This document shows positions 24,751 through 34,336 of a DNA stretch of 64,000 bases, piece after piece. The position numbers were made by a program, and so were the translations under genes. The notes beneath the pieces are model-generated. The model was not told where the DNA came from. It saw nothing but the letters and a program-made list of their open reading frames with translations, and searched no databases. Within the stretch, counting starts at the first letter, position 1; every line of letters starts with the position of its first letter. This stretch comes from Oligoflexia bacterium (GTDB taxonomy: Bacteria; Bdellovibrionota_G; JANQFH01). The stretch covers positions 62,001-126,000 of the forward strand of contig JANQFH010000008.1 in assembly GCA_028277945.1 (NCBI GenBank), given 5' to 3'.

Positions 24751-26080
24751 AGAGCCCCCCAACTTTGTCTGCTTTTTCTCTAACAAGCTGTTCGATGTTT
24801 GCTACAATCTTTTCCGCATGTTTTTCCAACGCCTTTTGCCCGCCGCCATTTATGGACGGTAGGTCTATGCTTGTAGAGGAGATATCAATGCTTGAGTCAA
24901 GCGACTGGAAACTACCACGCAAATCCCACTCTTCATTGATTCGTCTGGAGATAATCTGTACACCTTGCGGATCAGCAGCAACGACAAGAAAGAAAGTTTC
25001 GCCATTCTTAGTGCGGGCAATTCTTGGCAAGAGGAAATCCTGACTCGGCTGGATGCAGTTCATAAGCAGGTCACGACCTTCACGAAGCCTATCCTCAACT
25101 TTTTCAGGTGAAAGAGAGCGGTTTTGTAAGGAAACGGTTACATCCATAAGCGCCACCGCCTCGGGCAGCTTCTTCTTCTTGGTCAAGATGGGTACAAGGA
25201 GATTATTTAAGGAAAAGACCGGCATTGTAAAGTGGAAAGCACTGCCCTTTCCAGGCTTGCTCTCCGCCCAAATACGGCCCTTATGCCGCTCTACGAGTGT
25301 TTTGCAAATAAATAGGCCCAAACCCAGTCCTTTTCGCGTTGCTGCTCGCATGGTCTCCTTTTGGTAGAGGCGTTGGAATAGTCTTGGTAGCACTTTAGAA
25401 TCGATACCAGCACCCGTATCTTTAACCGAAAAACAGACAAAATGGTTATCCTCTTTATGTACTTTGGCTTCAATGGTAATTGTCCCACCTTCAGGCGTAA
25501 ACTTCACAGCATTGTCTAAAAGGTTGGCGAGAACCTGACGAAAACGCACGGAGTCCGCGTAAATAGGGGGAAGCTTGGCAGATACTTTTGATTTTACGGT
25601 GATGTTCTCAGAAGCTGCCTTTTGTCGGGTCTCAACCGCAGCTTGCGCAACAATCTCCTTTGCAAAACAGCACTCTGGTTGAATGCGGAGCTTGCCTGTG
25701 TCAGAACGGGTGGCGTCGATGAGATCGTTGATCATGGCTCGCAGCTGGTGCACGTTTCTTAAAACGATCTCCAGGTAGTGGCGCTGCTTATTGTTGAGTT
25801 CGCCGGCTAGATCATCCAAGACAATGGTGAGAAACTGATGCATTACGCTCAAGGGGGTACGCAATTCGTGCGAGACGTGCGAGAGAAAATCGTCTTTCAT
25901 CTGTAGCTGTCTTTGCTGAGTGTTCTCCAGTGCCTCCTGGACACGTTGGCGCCTGCCAATCTCGTTCTGCAGGGTTTGGTTTGCAGACTGCAGTTCGTGG
26001 GTGAGGTCTTTGAGCCGGGTCTCTAGTTCGTGGTAGGCTTGTTGTAGCGCTGCTTCGCTCTTATCTATTGCATGGGACAT
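24737..26080 (-). CDS. Cytoplasmic hybrid-free sensor histidine kinase with long coiled coil and C-terminal extension
   Basis: A 447-aa kinase without membrane segments. An N-terminal coiled coil (residues 5-60) precedes the H box (HVSHELRTPL, His71). The N box is NLLDNAVKFTPEGG (Asn190), with the G1 box DTGAGID and the G2 box GLGLGLFICKTLVERHKG. About 140 residues follow the ATPase domain. Part of this (ARTKNGETFFLVVAADP, then a helix) recalls a degenerate GGDEF-like fold without the GGDEF motif; that is an inference. It overlaps the response regulator, forming a two-gene operon. The input signal is unknown and probably cytoplasmic, through the coiled coil or the extension. Confidence 0.93.
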   Translation of the reverse strand: MSHAIDKSEAALQQAYHELETRLKDLTHELQSANQTLQNEIGRRQRVQEALENTQQRQLQMKDDFLSHVSHELRTPLSVMHQFLTIVLDDLAGELNNKQRHYLEIVLRNVHQLRAMINDLIDATRSDTGKLRIQPECCFAKEIVAQAAVETRQKAASENITVKSKVSAKLPPIYADSVRFRQVLANLLDNAVKFTPEGGTITIEAKVHKEDNHFVCFSVKDTGAGIDSKVLPRLFQRLYQKETMRAATRKGLGLGLFICKTLVERHKGRIWAESKPGKGSAFHFTMPVFSLNNLLVPILTKKKKLPEAVALMDVTVSLQNRSLSPEKVEDRLREGRDLLMNCIQPSQDFLLPRIARTKNGETFFLVVAADPQGVQIISRRINEEWDLRGSFQSLDSSIDISSTSIDLPSINGGGQKALEKHAEKIVANIEQLVREKADKVGGLYGVQ

Positions 26081-26180
26081 TCTATTTATCTTACCCGATG
26101 TCTCTGTAAGCTAAAAATTTTAATGATACAGAGAGACAGAACCATAGGGGTATTTTTCTACCCCTGTAAAACAACCGGGC

Positions 26181-27485
26181 TTAATCGGCTGAAGATTGTC
26201 GACGCTGTTTGATCATGAGGGTTGACAAGAGCACCGCCAGCGAACCAATCACAATGGTGATTCCCAACAGTCGAAAGGGTTGAATGGCAACGTGGTCATA
26301 AACGAACTTATGCAGAAGAAAAGTAAAACCCACAGCGAGATTGGCCACACCCATGCGCAGAGAGACAATGCAGGCGCGGACATTTTCGTCCTCGCCAATG
26401 TCTGAGTGGATCAAACTTATAATAAAAGGATGGCCATAAAAATAAAATACACGCATCACGACAAGTAGGCCAAAGGCGATGATTCCAAGCAGCACATAGG
26501 TTTCGTTGGTTAGAAAGAGAACGATCCCAGCGCTGCCCATAAGTAGAGCGGTGAAAAGGCTACCTTGCAGGGCGTGTTCTTCTGCTGTTTGATCGGTTGA
26601 CTGGCGACTTTTTCGTCTTGCCAACACAGATCCAATACTAGCACCAATATATAACCCCATTGCCAAGAGGTAGTTCGTAGGCCGTGGTCCAGCTAGGTCA
26701 ATAATGACTGGCCAAGAATAAGTCACCAAAATGCCCACAACATACATACCAGTAAGTAGGACGATCCCAGATAGCGCTGCAGGCTGAAAACCGTTCTTTA
26801 ACATCTCTGACATGGGTGGCAGCCTATGGCCTTTTTGTACGGAGTCGTGTCCCTTAGAGAGGAAATAAAGCACTATCCACAGTGACAGTCGGAGAACTGC
26901 CCCAGCCCCCCAGATGGTGGTCCAAAGGGTTGGTTTTATGGTGGCAGAAAAAACCTTTTCGATTATGACAACGGAAACGATGACGAAGATTGCTGCTGAT
27001 GCTCCTGATAGGCGGTTAATCATACCAACTGTTGTAAAGAATTTAGGTTTAGAGAAGTGACGATTTTGCGCTAGCTCTGCAGTGACTGCCCAGCCATCAA
27101 AAGTTCCTGAATACAAACAGTAGCCAATCTGGTAGCAAAACTGAGCAGACACCAGTGCAATCATGGTCAGGGTTGTACTGCTGATCCAAAATTTAAACGA
27201 AGCAAGAATAGCCAAAGTAAAAAATGGTAGTAGCCAACCGATTAGGAAGACGGGTCGGCGTGAAAACCCCCAACGATCCGCAGCAAAGCTTGAGAGTACT
27301 TCAGCGAGAAATTCGAAAAAAAAAGAGAGGCTGATAGCAATAGAAATGAGCCCTACAGAGAACAAGCCGCTCTCTCCCACGAAGTGCCACAAAAAGAGGG
27401 GGTATCCGCTTAGATAGATACCCGTTGTAAATAAATCGGCGCCAGTACCGAAGTAGTAGACCTGACTAGGTCGCCATTGCCGCAT
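26181..27485 (-). CDS. MFS transporter
   Basis: A 434-aa protein with about 12 hydrophobic segments. The A-loop-like DRWGFSRRPVFLIGW after helix 2 is typical of the major facilitator superfamily. The N-terminus (QVYYFGTGADLFTTGIYLSG) and the central loop (KGHDSVQKGHRLPPM) carry no substrate signature known to me. It lies 100 bases upstream of the histidine kinase on the same strand. A 7-bp hairpin (AGGGGTA/TACCCCT) lies in the gap, but without a T tract. Substrate unknown. Confidence 0.88.
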   Translation of the reverse strand: MRQWRPSQVYYFGTGADLFTTGIYLSGYPLFLWHFVGESGLFSVGLISIAISLSFFFEFLAEVLSSFAADRWGFSRRPVFLIGWLLPFFTLAILASFKFWISSTTLTMIALVSAQFCYQIGYCLYSGTFDGWAVTAELAQNRHFSKPKFFTTVGMINRLSGASAAIFVIVSVVIIEKVFSATIKPTLWTTIWGAGAVLRLSLWIVLYFLSKGHDSVQKGHRLPPMSEMLKNGFQPAALSGIVLLTGMYVVGILVTYSWPVIIDLAGPRPTNYLLAMGLYIGASIGSVLARRKSRQSTDQTAEEHALQGSLFTALLMGSAGIVLFLTNETYVLLGIIAFGLLVVMRVFYFYGHPFIISLIHSDIGEDENVRACIVSLRMGVANLAVGFTFLLHKFVYDHVAIQPFRLLGITIVIGSLAVLLSTLMIKQRRQSSAD

Positions 27486-27546
27486 GATGTCGCTTGTGTA
27501 TGGTTTTTGTTGTTGGCTGTCAATTTTTCATGTTAGAAGGCGGAAT

Positions 27547-27993
27547 ATGCAGACTCAAGAGTTACACAAGCTGTTTTTAGATCGACAGCCACTACCGCCA
27601 CTAACACCAAGCGGTGTTTGGAAACACGAACTCACCACAACCATTGCGCAGCTAGAGGTGCCAGAGTTGGTAAAGGCGGGCTTTCATCTGTGGAATGATG
27701 ATATTGAGCGTAGCCACAAACTGGCACAGCGAGATAAGAGTAGCGAGGGAAGTTTTTGTCACGCTATTGTCCACCGGCGTGAGGGTGATTTTAGCAATGC
27801 CAAATACTGGTACCATCACGTTGGCGAACACCCGATCTTTGATGAGATAAAGAGTACCTATCCTGAGTGGGATCCATTTGACTTTGTCGATTGGTGTGAA
27901 AAGCATGCACATGGCACTGCCACGCAAAAACAAGCGTGGCTGGAAGCGGTGCAGGCCCACGAGATGCAGTTGCTGCTGCAAGCGGTATTGTAA
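27547..27993 (+). CDS. Conserved-looking hypothetical protein
   Basis: A 148-aa soluble protein. The start at 27547 has AAGGCGGA upstream and is preferred over 27484, which would overlap the divergent MFS gene. A central segment is rich in Trp/His/Tyr (GFHLWNDDIERSH, AIVHRREGDFSNAKYWYHHV, then a DPFDFVDWCEKHAHG stretch). This suggests a defined fold, possibly helical with a metal or ligand site built from these histidines. I recognise no family by name. It is alone between two oppositely oriented genes. Confidence 0.78.
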   Translation: MQTQELHKLFLDRQPLPPLTPSGVWKHELTTTIAQLEVPELVKAGFHLWNDDIERSHKLAQRDKSSEGSFCHAIVHRREGDFSNAKYWYHHVGEHPIFDEIKSTYPEWDPFDFVDWCEKHAHGTATQKQAWLEAVQAHEMQLLLQAVL

Positions 27994-28061
27994 CTGTTGT
28001 CATTATCGACGCTGAACGCTAACCAATGTAGCGCTCTGTTTTTTTACTAGCCTAGCCTACA

Positions 28062-28559
28062 CTACTTTCTCAAGGCATCAGGTATACCATCATGCGGACC
28101 AAGTGCGTGTTTGGGAACGTCCTCCCACCAATACTCAGGAATCTGTGGTTTGCGCTCTGGGTTGAGCGGGTAATAGACTCGGTTGCTTTCTTTGTTGGTC
28201 TCACCGACTACTAGCAGTCGTACCTCTTCACTCGAGTTGTTAATAAAGGTGTGGCAAATACCCGTGCCCGCAGGAAATCCTACACCGTCACCCGGTTTTA
28301 GTTCGTGTAGGTTGCCATCAATCCAAACGTGTGGGTTGCCCTCGATCACATAGACAAATTCCTCTTCTTCACTCTCAGCATGTGGATAGGAGGTGCGTCG
28401 CCCTGGTAGCAACAGCTCATGATGCACGCCAAGCTTTTTTAACCCCATCTTACTGCCAAAGGCAGAGCCAATGCTCAGCAGCTCGTTGCTGTCTGGATAG
28501 TGAAAGTTATCCTCTTGCTGAATTTCGCTGTAGTGTTTGATGAACTCTGGGCGTTGCAT
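28062..28559 (-). CDS. Cupin domain protein
   Basis: A 165-aa single-domain cupin. Motif 1 is PHAESEEEEFVYVIEG (with a His/Glu metal set) followed by GDGVGFPAGTGICHTF for motif 2. The C-terminal tail (YYPLNPERKPQIPEYWWED) is typical of small cupins that bind a sugar or carboxylate ligand. It is likely a metal-dependent isomerase, dioxygenase or sensor; the ligand is unknown. AGGAGAGGAGG precedes the start. Divergent from lemA. Confidence 0.92.
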   Translation of the reverse strand: MQRPEFIKHYSEIQQEDNFHYPDSNELLSIGSAFGSKMGLKKLGVHHELLLPGRRTSYPHAESEEEEFVYVIEGNPHVWIDGNLHELKPGDGVGFPAGTGICHTFINNSSEEVRLLVVGETNKESNRVYYPLNPERKPQIPEYWWEDVPKHALGPHDGIPDALRK

Positions 28560-28673
28560 ATTGGGCCTCCTCTCCTGTCTCTTTGCTCTGTAGCCAAGAT
28601 TAAGCGTAACTCATGACAAAACAACCAAAATGCGCTAGGTTTGAGACCGTTTTTTAACGGAGGATTATTAAGA

Positions 28674-29261
28674 ATGGCAGGTTGGGTTGTCCTTGGCTTT
28701 ATTATTGCACTCATCCTCTTTGTCATCTCGATTTACAATCGGCTTATAACCCTTCGGAATCGTTTCAAAAATGCCTTTGCGCAGATTGATGTGCAGCTCA
28801 AACGCCGCTATGATCTCATCCCCAACCTGGTCGAGACGGCCAAGGCCTATTTAAAGCACGAGCGTGAGACCTTAGAAGCGGTGATTGCCGCCAGGAACAC
28901 CGCCTCGGCTGCCGCCAACAAGGCATCGGCCGATCCCAGCGATGCCATCGCCATGAAAGGTCTGGTTGGCGCCGAGCAGGCGTTGAGCGGGGTACTTGGC
29001 CGACTCTTTGCCGTGGTGGAACAGTATCCAGATCTCAAAGCCAATGAGAACATGGCGCAGCTATCCGAGGAGTTGACCTCCACAGAGAACAAAGTCGCGT
29101 TTGCGCGTCAGGCCTACAATGACTCGGTGATGACCTACAACACGGCGTGTGAGAAGTTTCCCAATTCTGTGATCTCTGGCACCTTCAACTTCAAAGCAGC
29201 CGAACTCTTTGAGATTGAGGCGGTCGAAGAACGCAAGGCGCCGCAAGTCTCCTTTAGCTAA
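28674..29261 (+). CDS. lemA: LemA family protein
   Basis: A 195-aa protein with one N-terminal membrane helix (VVLGFIIALILFVISIYN) and a helical bundle with NAFAQIDVQLKRRYDLIPNLV, the family hallmark. LemA proteins are membrane-anchored four-helix bundles often encoded with M48 or TPM-domain proteins. The ATG at 28674 begins the membrane helix and is preferred over 28641. The M48 protease starts 5 bases after its stop, so the pair is an operon and probably acts together at the envelope. Confidence 0.95.
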   Translation: MAGWVVLGFIIALILFVISIYNRLITLRNRFKNAFAQIDVQLKRRYDLIPNLVETAKAYLKHERETLEAVIAARNTASAAANKASADPSDAIAMKGLVGAEQALSGVLGRLFAVVEQYPDLKANENMAQLSEELTSTENKVAFARQAYNDSVMTYNTACEKFPNSVISGTFNFKAAELFEIEAVEERKAPQVSFS

Positions 29262-29265
29262 ACGT

Positions 29266-31206
29266 TTGAACTTTTTTGAGCACCAAGATCGATCTCGTCG
29301 CCACAGCAAATTGCTTGTGCTCCTCTTCTTGTTGGCGGTGGTTATCATCATCGTTGCCATCTACTTTGCACTGTTGCCGGTCTATCTCCATTTTTCATCA
29401 TCTCTGGTGAATACGTTAGAGGCTTTCCATAGCGGAAAGGTGGTCTGGTGGCATCCGCGCTTGTTTCTCTATACCGTGGTTGGCACCTTAGTGGTTTTGA
29501 TCAGTGGCAGCATTTATATGACCCATCTGCTCTCGAGTGGTGGCGGTGCGGTAGCGACCATGCTCGGTGGTCGTCTGGTGAGCGCCGACAGCAAAGATGC
29601 CGACGAAAAGAAGTTGCTCAATGTAGTTGAAGAGATGGCCATTGCCTCGGGTACGCCCACCCCTGAAGTCTACATCCTCGATAGCGAAGCTGGCATCAAC
29701 GCCTTTGCTGCGGGGTACTCTACCAGTGATACGGCCATTGGTGTGACTCGAGGTGCCGTGAAGGTATTAACGCGGGATGAGCTGCAAGGGGTCATTGCCC
29801 ATGAATTTAGCCACATTCTCAACGGCGATATGCGGCTTAACATCCGTTTGACCGGGGTGTTGCATGGCATTCTCTCGATTGCAACCATTGGTTATTGGCT
29901 GTTGTACTCCAGCGGTTCAGGTTCGGGACGATCGCGTGGCAGAGGTGGCGGTAGTGCCTATATTGTTGTTTTGAGTTTGTTGCTGATCATCATTGGCTAT
30001 GTGGGAGTCTTCTTTGGCAAGCTGATTAAGAGCGCGGTTTCAAGAGCGCGCGAATTTTTGGCAGATGCCTCGGCTGTGCAGTTTACCCGCAACCCAAACG
30101 GAATAGCCGGGGCTCTTAAGAAAATCGCTGGCTATGAAACGCAATCACGTATGGAGAGTCCGCATGCTGAGACCATGAGCCACATGTTCTTTAGCAATGC
30201 GCTGCGCTCTTCCTTTTTTGAGATGATGTCCACCCACCCGCCATTGCAAGAGCGCATCAGCCGCCTGGATCCCTCCTTCAAAAAGAGTCGTGAGGCCTTT
30301 GACCAGTGGGTGCTACCCACGAGCCCGACCCAGATACCCTATATGATGCAGGCAACTGCTTACACGGATGCGGATAGGATCATGCCCTTACAACCCGCTC
30401 AAGTCACAGAGCAGGTTGGCAATCCCGGTGTAGAGCACTTAAACTTTGCACACGGTTTTCTAGCGAACCTTCCGGAAACTCTCTTTGCTGCCGCCCACAA
30501 TGCCTTTGCCGCGCGGGCGTTGATGTATGGGCTGCTGCTGGATGAAGACAAGGTTGTCCGGCAACAGCAACTGGCAATCTTAAAAGAATCAGCAGACCCG
30601 CTCGTCTACAGCGAGACCGAGCGACTGCTTATGGACCTTGGTAAGATAGGCGCACACTGCCGACTGCCACTCATCGATCTTGCCCTGCCAGCACTGCGAG
30701 AACTATCCAAGCCACAGTATGAGCGCTTCCATGACAATATTCATAGTCTTATTCAAGCGGATAAGCGGCTGAGCCTGTTTGAGTTTGTCTTTCTTAAAAT
30801 ACTTACGCATCATATGCAGGTTTGTTTTGGCAAGGTCGATCGTCAATCCGTGCGCTATCGTTCTCTCAAACCTATTCTTGCAGATGTCGTGTTGGCGCTC
30901 TCAACCCTAGCACTTGGCGGACATCAGGAGCTGGCAGACGCAGAGCAGGCTTTCGGCCAAGGTATACAACGGCTGACACGAAAGAGAATTTCGCTCCTCT
31001 CAGCCGCGCAGATCGACCTCAAAGCGCTTGATCGTGCCTTCAATCGGCTTGCGCACGCCTCACCCTCACTCAAACGCGAAATCTTGGAGGCAGCCGTAGT
31101 CACCGTGGCTAGCGACGGCAGGGTTACCGTGAAAGAGGCCGAGCTGCTACGTGCTTTTGGTGACGCCTTAGGCTGTCCGATTCCGCCATTCTTGCCAGCA
31201 GCGTAG
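29266..31206 (+). CDS. M48 family membrane metalloprotease with C-terminal TerB-like region
   Basis: A 646-aa HtpX-like protease. The TTG at 29266 is chosen because homologues begin with the NFFEHQDR motif found directly after it and because it lies 5 bases after lemA. There are two N-terminal membrane segments, the zinc motif HEFSH (His179, Glu180, His183), two more hydrophobic segments around a GSGRSRGRGGGS loop and REFLADASAVQ carrying the third zinc ligand. The C-terminal ~300 residues end in TVASDGRVTVKEAELLRAFG, resembling a TerB-like helical domain. It probably degrades or senses damaged membrane proteins together with LemA. Confidence 0.93.
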   Translation: MNFFEHQDRSRRHSKLLVLLFLLAVVIIIVAIYFALLPVYLHFSSSLVNTLEAFHSGKVVWWHPRLFLYTVVGTLVVLISGSIYMTHLLSSGGGAVATMLGGRLVSADSKDADEKKLLNVVEEMAIASGTPTPEVYILDSEAGINAFAAGYSTSDTAIGVTRGAVKVLTRDELQGVIAHEFSHILNGDMRLNIRLTGVLHGILSIATIGYWLLYSSGSGSGRSRGRGGGSAYIVVLSLLLIIIGYVGVFFGKLIKSAVSRAREFLADASAVQFTRNPNGIAGALKKIAGYETQSRMESPHAETMSHMFFSNALRSSFFEMMSTHPPLQERISRLDPSFKKSREAFDQWVLPTSPTQIPYMMQATAYTDADRIMPLQPAQVTEQVGNPGVEHLNFAHGFLANLPETLFAAAHNAFAARALMYGLLLDEDKVVRQQQLAILKESADPLVYSETERLLMDLGKIGAHCRLPLIDLALPALRELSKPQYERFHDNIHSLIQADKRLSLFEFVFLKILTHHMQVCFGKVDRQSVRYRSLKPILADVVLALSTLALGGHQELADAEQAFGQGIQRLTRKRISLLSAAQIDLKALDRAFNRLAHASPSLKREILEAAVVTVASDGRVTVKEAELLRAFGDALGCPIPPFLPAA

Positions 31207-31220
31207 TAGTTCTACGAAGC

Positions 31221-31862
31221 CTACGAATCACTACCCCAGACGCGCTTAAGAAAGCGATCGCGGCCCGAGCCCTTGCGGTAGAGTTTGTAGCGCAGGGGGT
31301 TCTTTAGATAGTATTTTTGATGGTCATCCTCGGCTGGGTAGAACTTTGTGGCTGTGGTGATTTCTGTGACAATGGGTTTATCAAAACGTTTGGATTCTTC
31401 TAACTGCTGTTTTGATTTTTCTGCCAGCTGTTTCTGGTTGCCATTGAGATAGAAGATAGCAGTACGATACTGCGGGCCAACGTCGGCAAACTGACGATCC
31501 TTGGTAGTGGGATCGATGTTTCGCCAGAATACCTCTAGGAGTTTTTCATACGAGACCTTTTTGGGATCAAAGGAGACCTCGATGGCCTCGGCATGGGTGG
31601 TCTTTCCTGCAGCAACATCTTTATAGCTTGGATCAGCTTGGCTGCCACCACAAAATCCCACGGTTGTCGCAACCACTCCATCCAACTTATCAAACGGTGG
31701 TTGCATACACCAAAAACATCCTCCAGCAAATATGGCTGTCTCTAGCTTCACTGTCTTTGCACCAGCCTTCGTCTCTGGTTTTTTTGCCTCAGCCATGTGT
31801 AAAGGTAGGGTCAAACTCAAAAAAAGCAAGGCTATTGTTCTCAGTGTGGGCCACATGTTCAT
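31221..31862 (-). CDS. msrA: Peptide-methionine (S)-S-oxide reductase, exported
   Basis: A 213-aa MsrA reducing methionine-S-sulfoxide. A signal peptide (LLFLSLTLPLHMAEA) directs it to the periplasm. The active site GCFWC has catalytic Cys49, followed by GVVATTVGFCGG, a HAEAIEVSFDP strand and the FYPAEDDHQKYYLKNP region. The C-terminal tail is basic. AAGGAGCAAGGAGC precedes the ATG at 31862. Together with the exported MsrB (17495-18025) it gives repair of both sulfoxide diastereomers outside the cytoplasm. It converges with the M48 gene. Confidence 0.96.
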   Translation of the reverse strand: MNMWPTLRTIALLFLSLTLPLHMAEAKKPETKAGAKTVKLETAIFAGGCFWCMQPPFDKLDGVVATTVGFCGGSQADPSYKDVAAGKTTHAEAIEVSFDPKKVSYEKLLEVFWRNIDPTTKDRQFADVGPQYRTAIFYLNGNQKQLAEKSKQQLEESKRFDKPIVTEITTATKFYPAEDDHQKYYLKNPLRYKLYRKGSGRDRFLKRVWGSDS

Positions 31863-31954
31863 TGCTCCTTGCTCCTTAAAGACAAGATTCGCTTTATGCC
31901 TGAGTAGGTCATATGCTATTAGACTTACCTCTCAGGTCAAGGTAGACATTATTT

Positions 31955-34336
31955 ATGTACTTGAAAAGAAAAACGAAATGGCTTCTCTTGGGCGTGGTGG
32001 CAATTTTAGCTACGTTACTCCTTGCCGCCTCTGTTGGGCTCTTTTATCTGATCCACACCTCCATGCTAAAGCCTGGCAGTGGCGGGACTATAGCCGGATT
32101 AAAGGCTGAGGTACGCATTGAGCAAGACGGCTTTGGGGTGCCAACCATAAAGGGCAACAGCATTGCCGATATCTATCGCGCCCAAGGTTGGGTGATGGCG
32201 CGAGACCGACTCTTCCAGATGGATCTTCTGCGACGTCGTTCTGCCGGCAGGTTGGCAGAGATTTTTGGTATGCAAGCACTGCGCTTTGATAAGTTGCATC
32301 GCAAGTTTGGCTTTGCGCACATAGCCAAAGCAGCAGCTTCGCAGATGCAGGGTAGGGTGCGCGAGCGTATGCAGGCCTTCACCGATGGGGTCAATGCCTT
32401 TATGCAACAAGGTCCACGACCATTTGAGATGCGGCTACTCGGTTACCATCCCGAGCCATGGGAGGTAAGTGATAGCATCCTCGTAGTCTTGGCAATGTTT
32501 GAGGATCTTGATTTTTATCCGCAGGTCTATGCAGAAAAGGCGCTCACAGCCCTTTATGCCAAGCGTCCTAAAGCATTGGCAGACTTTCTCACCCCCATAG
32601 CGGGCTTTCTTGATAGTCCGGCTCTGCCAGATCAGCAGCGAGATCTACTGCCGACCATTCCATCCGTAGATCTCTTTGATCTTCGTAATGAGCAGCACAC
32701 TATCAGAACGATTGGTGATCGTTTGCAGCCTCGAGCGTCTGTTGGCAGCAACGCTTGGGTTATTGCCGGCCGTCTAACAAAATCAGGCCTTCCTATCGTA
32801 GCCGGAGATCCGCATCTCTTTCTCTACCTACCCAACATCTGGTACCGCTTGCGCCTGCAAGGCGGCGGACTGCAAGTCAGCGGCATTGGCCTGCCTGGTG
32901 TGCCGGGCGTAGTGATGGGCTCTAACGGCCATGTCGCTTGGACCATGACGGCGAGTTACGGTGACACTATCGACTTGGTGGAAGTTCCAAAGAGTGCCAA
33001 GCACCAGATTCGAGAAGAGGTCATCTCCATTCGAGGAGAAGAACCCATCACTCTCGAAGTCCAAGAGAGTAAGTGGGGACCCATTGTCGAGCGAATCCAT
33101 GAAAAGGAGTATGCCTTAGAGTGGACCGCACAAGATGTAGAGGAAATCGCTCAATCAGACGTTACTGAGCTCAACCTTGCTGGCGATGTCCATGCATTGA
33201 TTAAGGCTCTCTCTAAATGGCAGGGTCCCACAGTAAACCTCCTCTTTGGTACAAAGGCTGGAGATATTGGCTGGCTGATGGTGGGCAATATTCCTAAGCG
33301 CATTGGTTTTGAGGGAAGGTATGGCGTAGCTCGCGATCCTTATCGTTACTGGGATGGCACCTTTACGCCATCTCAACTGCCGCGCCTTATCAACCCAGCC
33401 TCTGGTATGATCATCAATGCCAACCAACGCATGGTGCCCATTCTGCAAGACTCGATTGCCGCGAAAACCTTTGGTTACAACCACCCAAGCCCGTCACGCG
33501 CCTACCGTATTCGCGAGCGGCTCAGTGAGAAACGTGGATGGAGTGCCAAAGAGATCTACTCCATTCAGCTCGATATCTTCAGCCATCAGCTGCTCTTTTA
33601 TCGCCAGCTTCTTGCCACGGCTCTCAAAAGGCTGGGGCAGAGAGAGGATCCTTGGCAGCAGGCGATGGCCACGCTCATAAAGGCTTGGGATGGCAAGGCG
33701 AGTGTGGATAGCGCTGCTTATCCGTTGCTAAGAAAGTTTCGTCTGCAGCTCTTTGCCCATCTTTTGGAGCCACTTTGGGGTCTGCCGCTTTCCAAAGATG
33801 CACAGAGCGGCAAGGAGTTTTGGCCGTTGATTGAGTGGTACTATCACGAACCGGTTTTAAAACAGCTGTTGGCTAAGAAGCCGGCGCATCTTCTGGTGAA
33901 GCAGTTTCCCAGCTACGATGCTGCGGTAGTTGATGCTGCGGTTACAGCTGCGAAGAGCCTAGTGCAAAGTGCAGACGAGTTGCAACAGTTGCGTTGGGGA
34001 GATTTTAACCGTAGCCAAATACACCATCCCTTTTCGCAGGGTCTGCCAGATTTCTTTGGTAAGCACTTCCGCCTGCCGGTCACAGAAATCAGCGGGGATC
34101 ACTGGGTACCCAAGGTGGCAACACGCTTCCACGGACAGTTCCTCAGCAGCTCTATGCGTATGGTGGTGGATCTTGCTAATGCACAAAACTCCATCTTTAA
34201 TCATGCCGGCGGCCAATCCGGCCACTATCACTCAGCCCACTTTGACGATCAGTATGAGGCTTGGTTGCAAGGTCTGCCAACATCGTTTGAGCCAGGCGCT
34301 ACGACGGTGACAGACGTTCTCGTGCCAAAACCCTAA
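31955..34336 (+). CDS. Penicillin acylase family (S45 Ntn-hydrolase) precursor
   Basis: A 793-aa precursor with an N-terminal membrane/signal helix (WLLLGVVAILATLLLAASVG). The alpha-chain part is RIEQDGFGVPTIKG, then QGWVMARDRLFQMDLLRR. The autoprocessing site is VGSNAWVIAG with the nucleophile Ser265, which becomes the beta-chain N-terminus. The beta-chain continues with GDPHLFLYLPNIWYRLRL and GSNGHVAWTMTASYGDTID. The C-terminal region contains GDHWVPKVATRFHGQF and NHAGGQSGHYHSAHFDDQ. The family cleaves amide bonds of penicillins, cephalosporins, acyl-homoserine lactones or other N-acyl compounds in the periplasm. The natural substrate cannot be told; quorum-signal hydrolysis is one possibility. 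Confidence 0.94.
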   Translation: MYLKRKTKWLLLGVVAILATLLLAASVGLFYLIHTSMLKPGSGGTIAGLKAEVRIEQDGFGVPTIKGNSIADIYRAQGWVMARDRLFQMDLLRRRSAGRLAEIFGMQALRFDKLHRKFGFAHIAKAAASQMQGRVRERMQAFTDGVNAFMQQGPRPFEMRLLGYHPEPWEVSDSILVVLAMFEDLDFYPQVYAEKALTALYAKRPKALADFLTPIAGFLDSPALPDQQRDLLPTIPSVDLFDLRNEQHTIRTIGDRLQPRASVGSNAWVIAGRLTKSGLPIVAGDPHLFLYLPNIWYRLRLQGGGLQVSGIGLPGVPGVVMGSNGHVAWTMTASYGDTIDLVEVPKSAKHQIREEVISIRGEEPITLEVQESKWGPIVERIHEKEYALEWTAQDVEEIAQSDVTELNLAGDVHALIKALSKWQGPTVNLLFGTKAGDIGWLMVGNIPKRIGFEGRYGVARDPYRYWDGTFTPSQLPRLINPASGMIINANQRMVPILQDSIAAKTFGYNHPSPSRAYRIRERLSEKRGWSAKEIYSIQLDIFSHQLLFYRQLLATALKRLGQREDPWQQAMATLIKAWDGKASVDSAAYPLLRKFRLQLFAHLLEPLWGLPLSKDAQSGKEFWPLIEWYYHEPVLKQLLAKKPAHLLVKQFPSYDAAVVDAAVTAAKSLVQSADELQQLRWGDFNRSQIHHPFSQGLPDFFGKHFRLPVTEISGDHWVPKVATRFHGQFLSSSMRMVVDLANAQNSIFNHAGGQSGHYHSAHFDDQYEAWLQGLPTSFEPGATTVTDVLVPKP

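Noticed and set aside
26084-26180. Terminator between the MFS and kinase genes
   Set aside because: A 7-bp hairpin is present, but no T tract follows on the transcribed strand.
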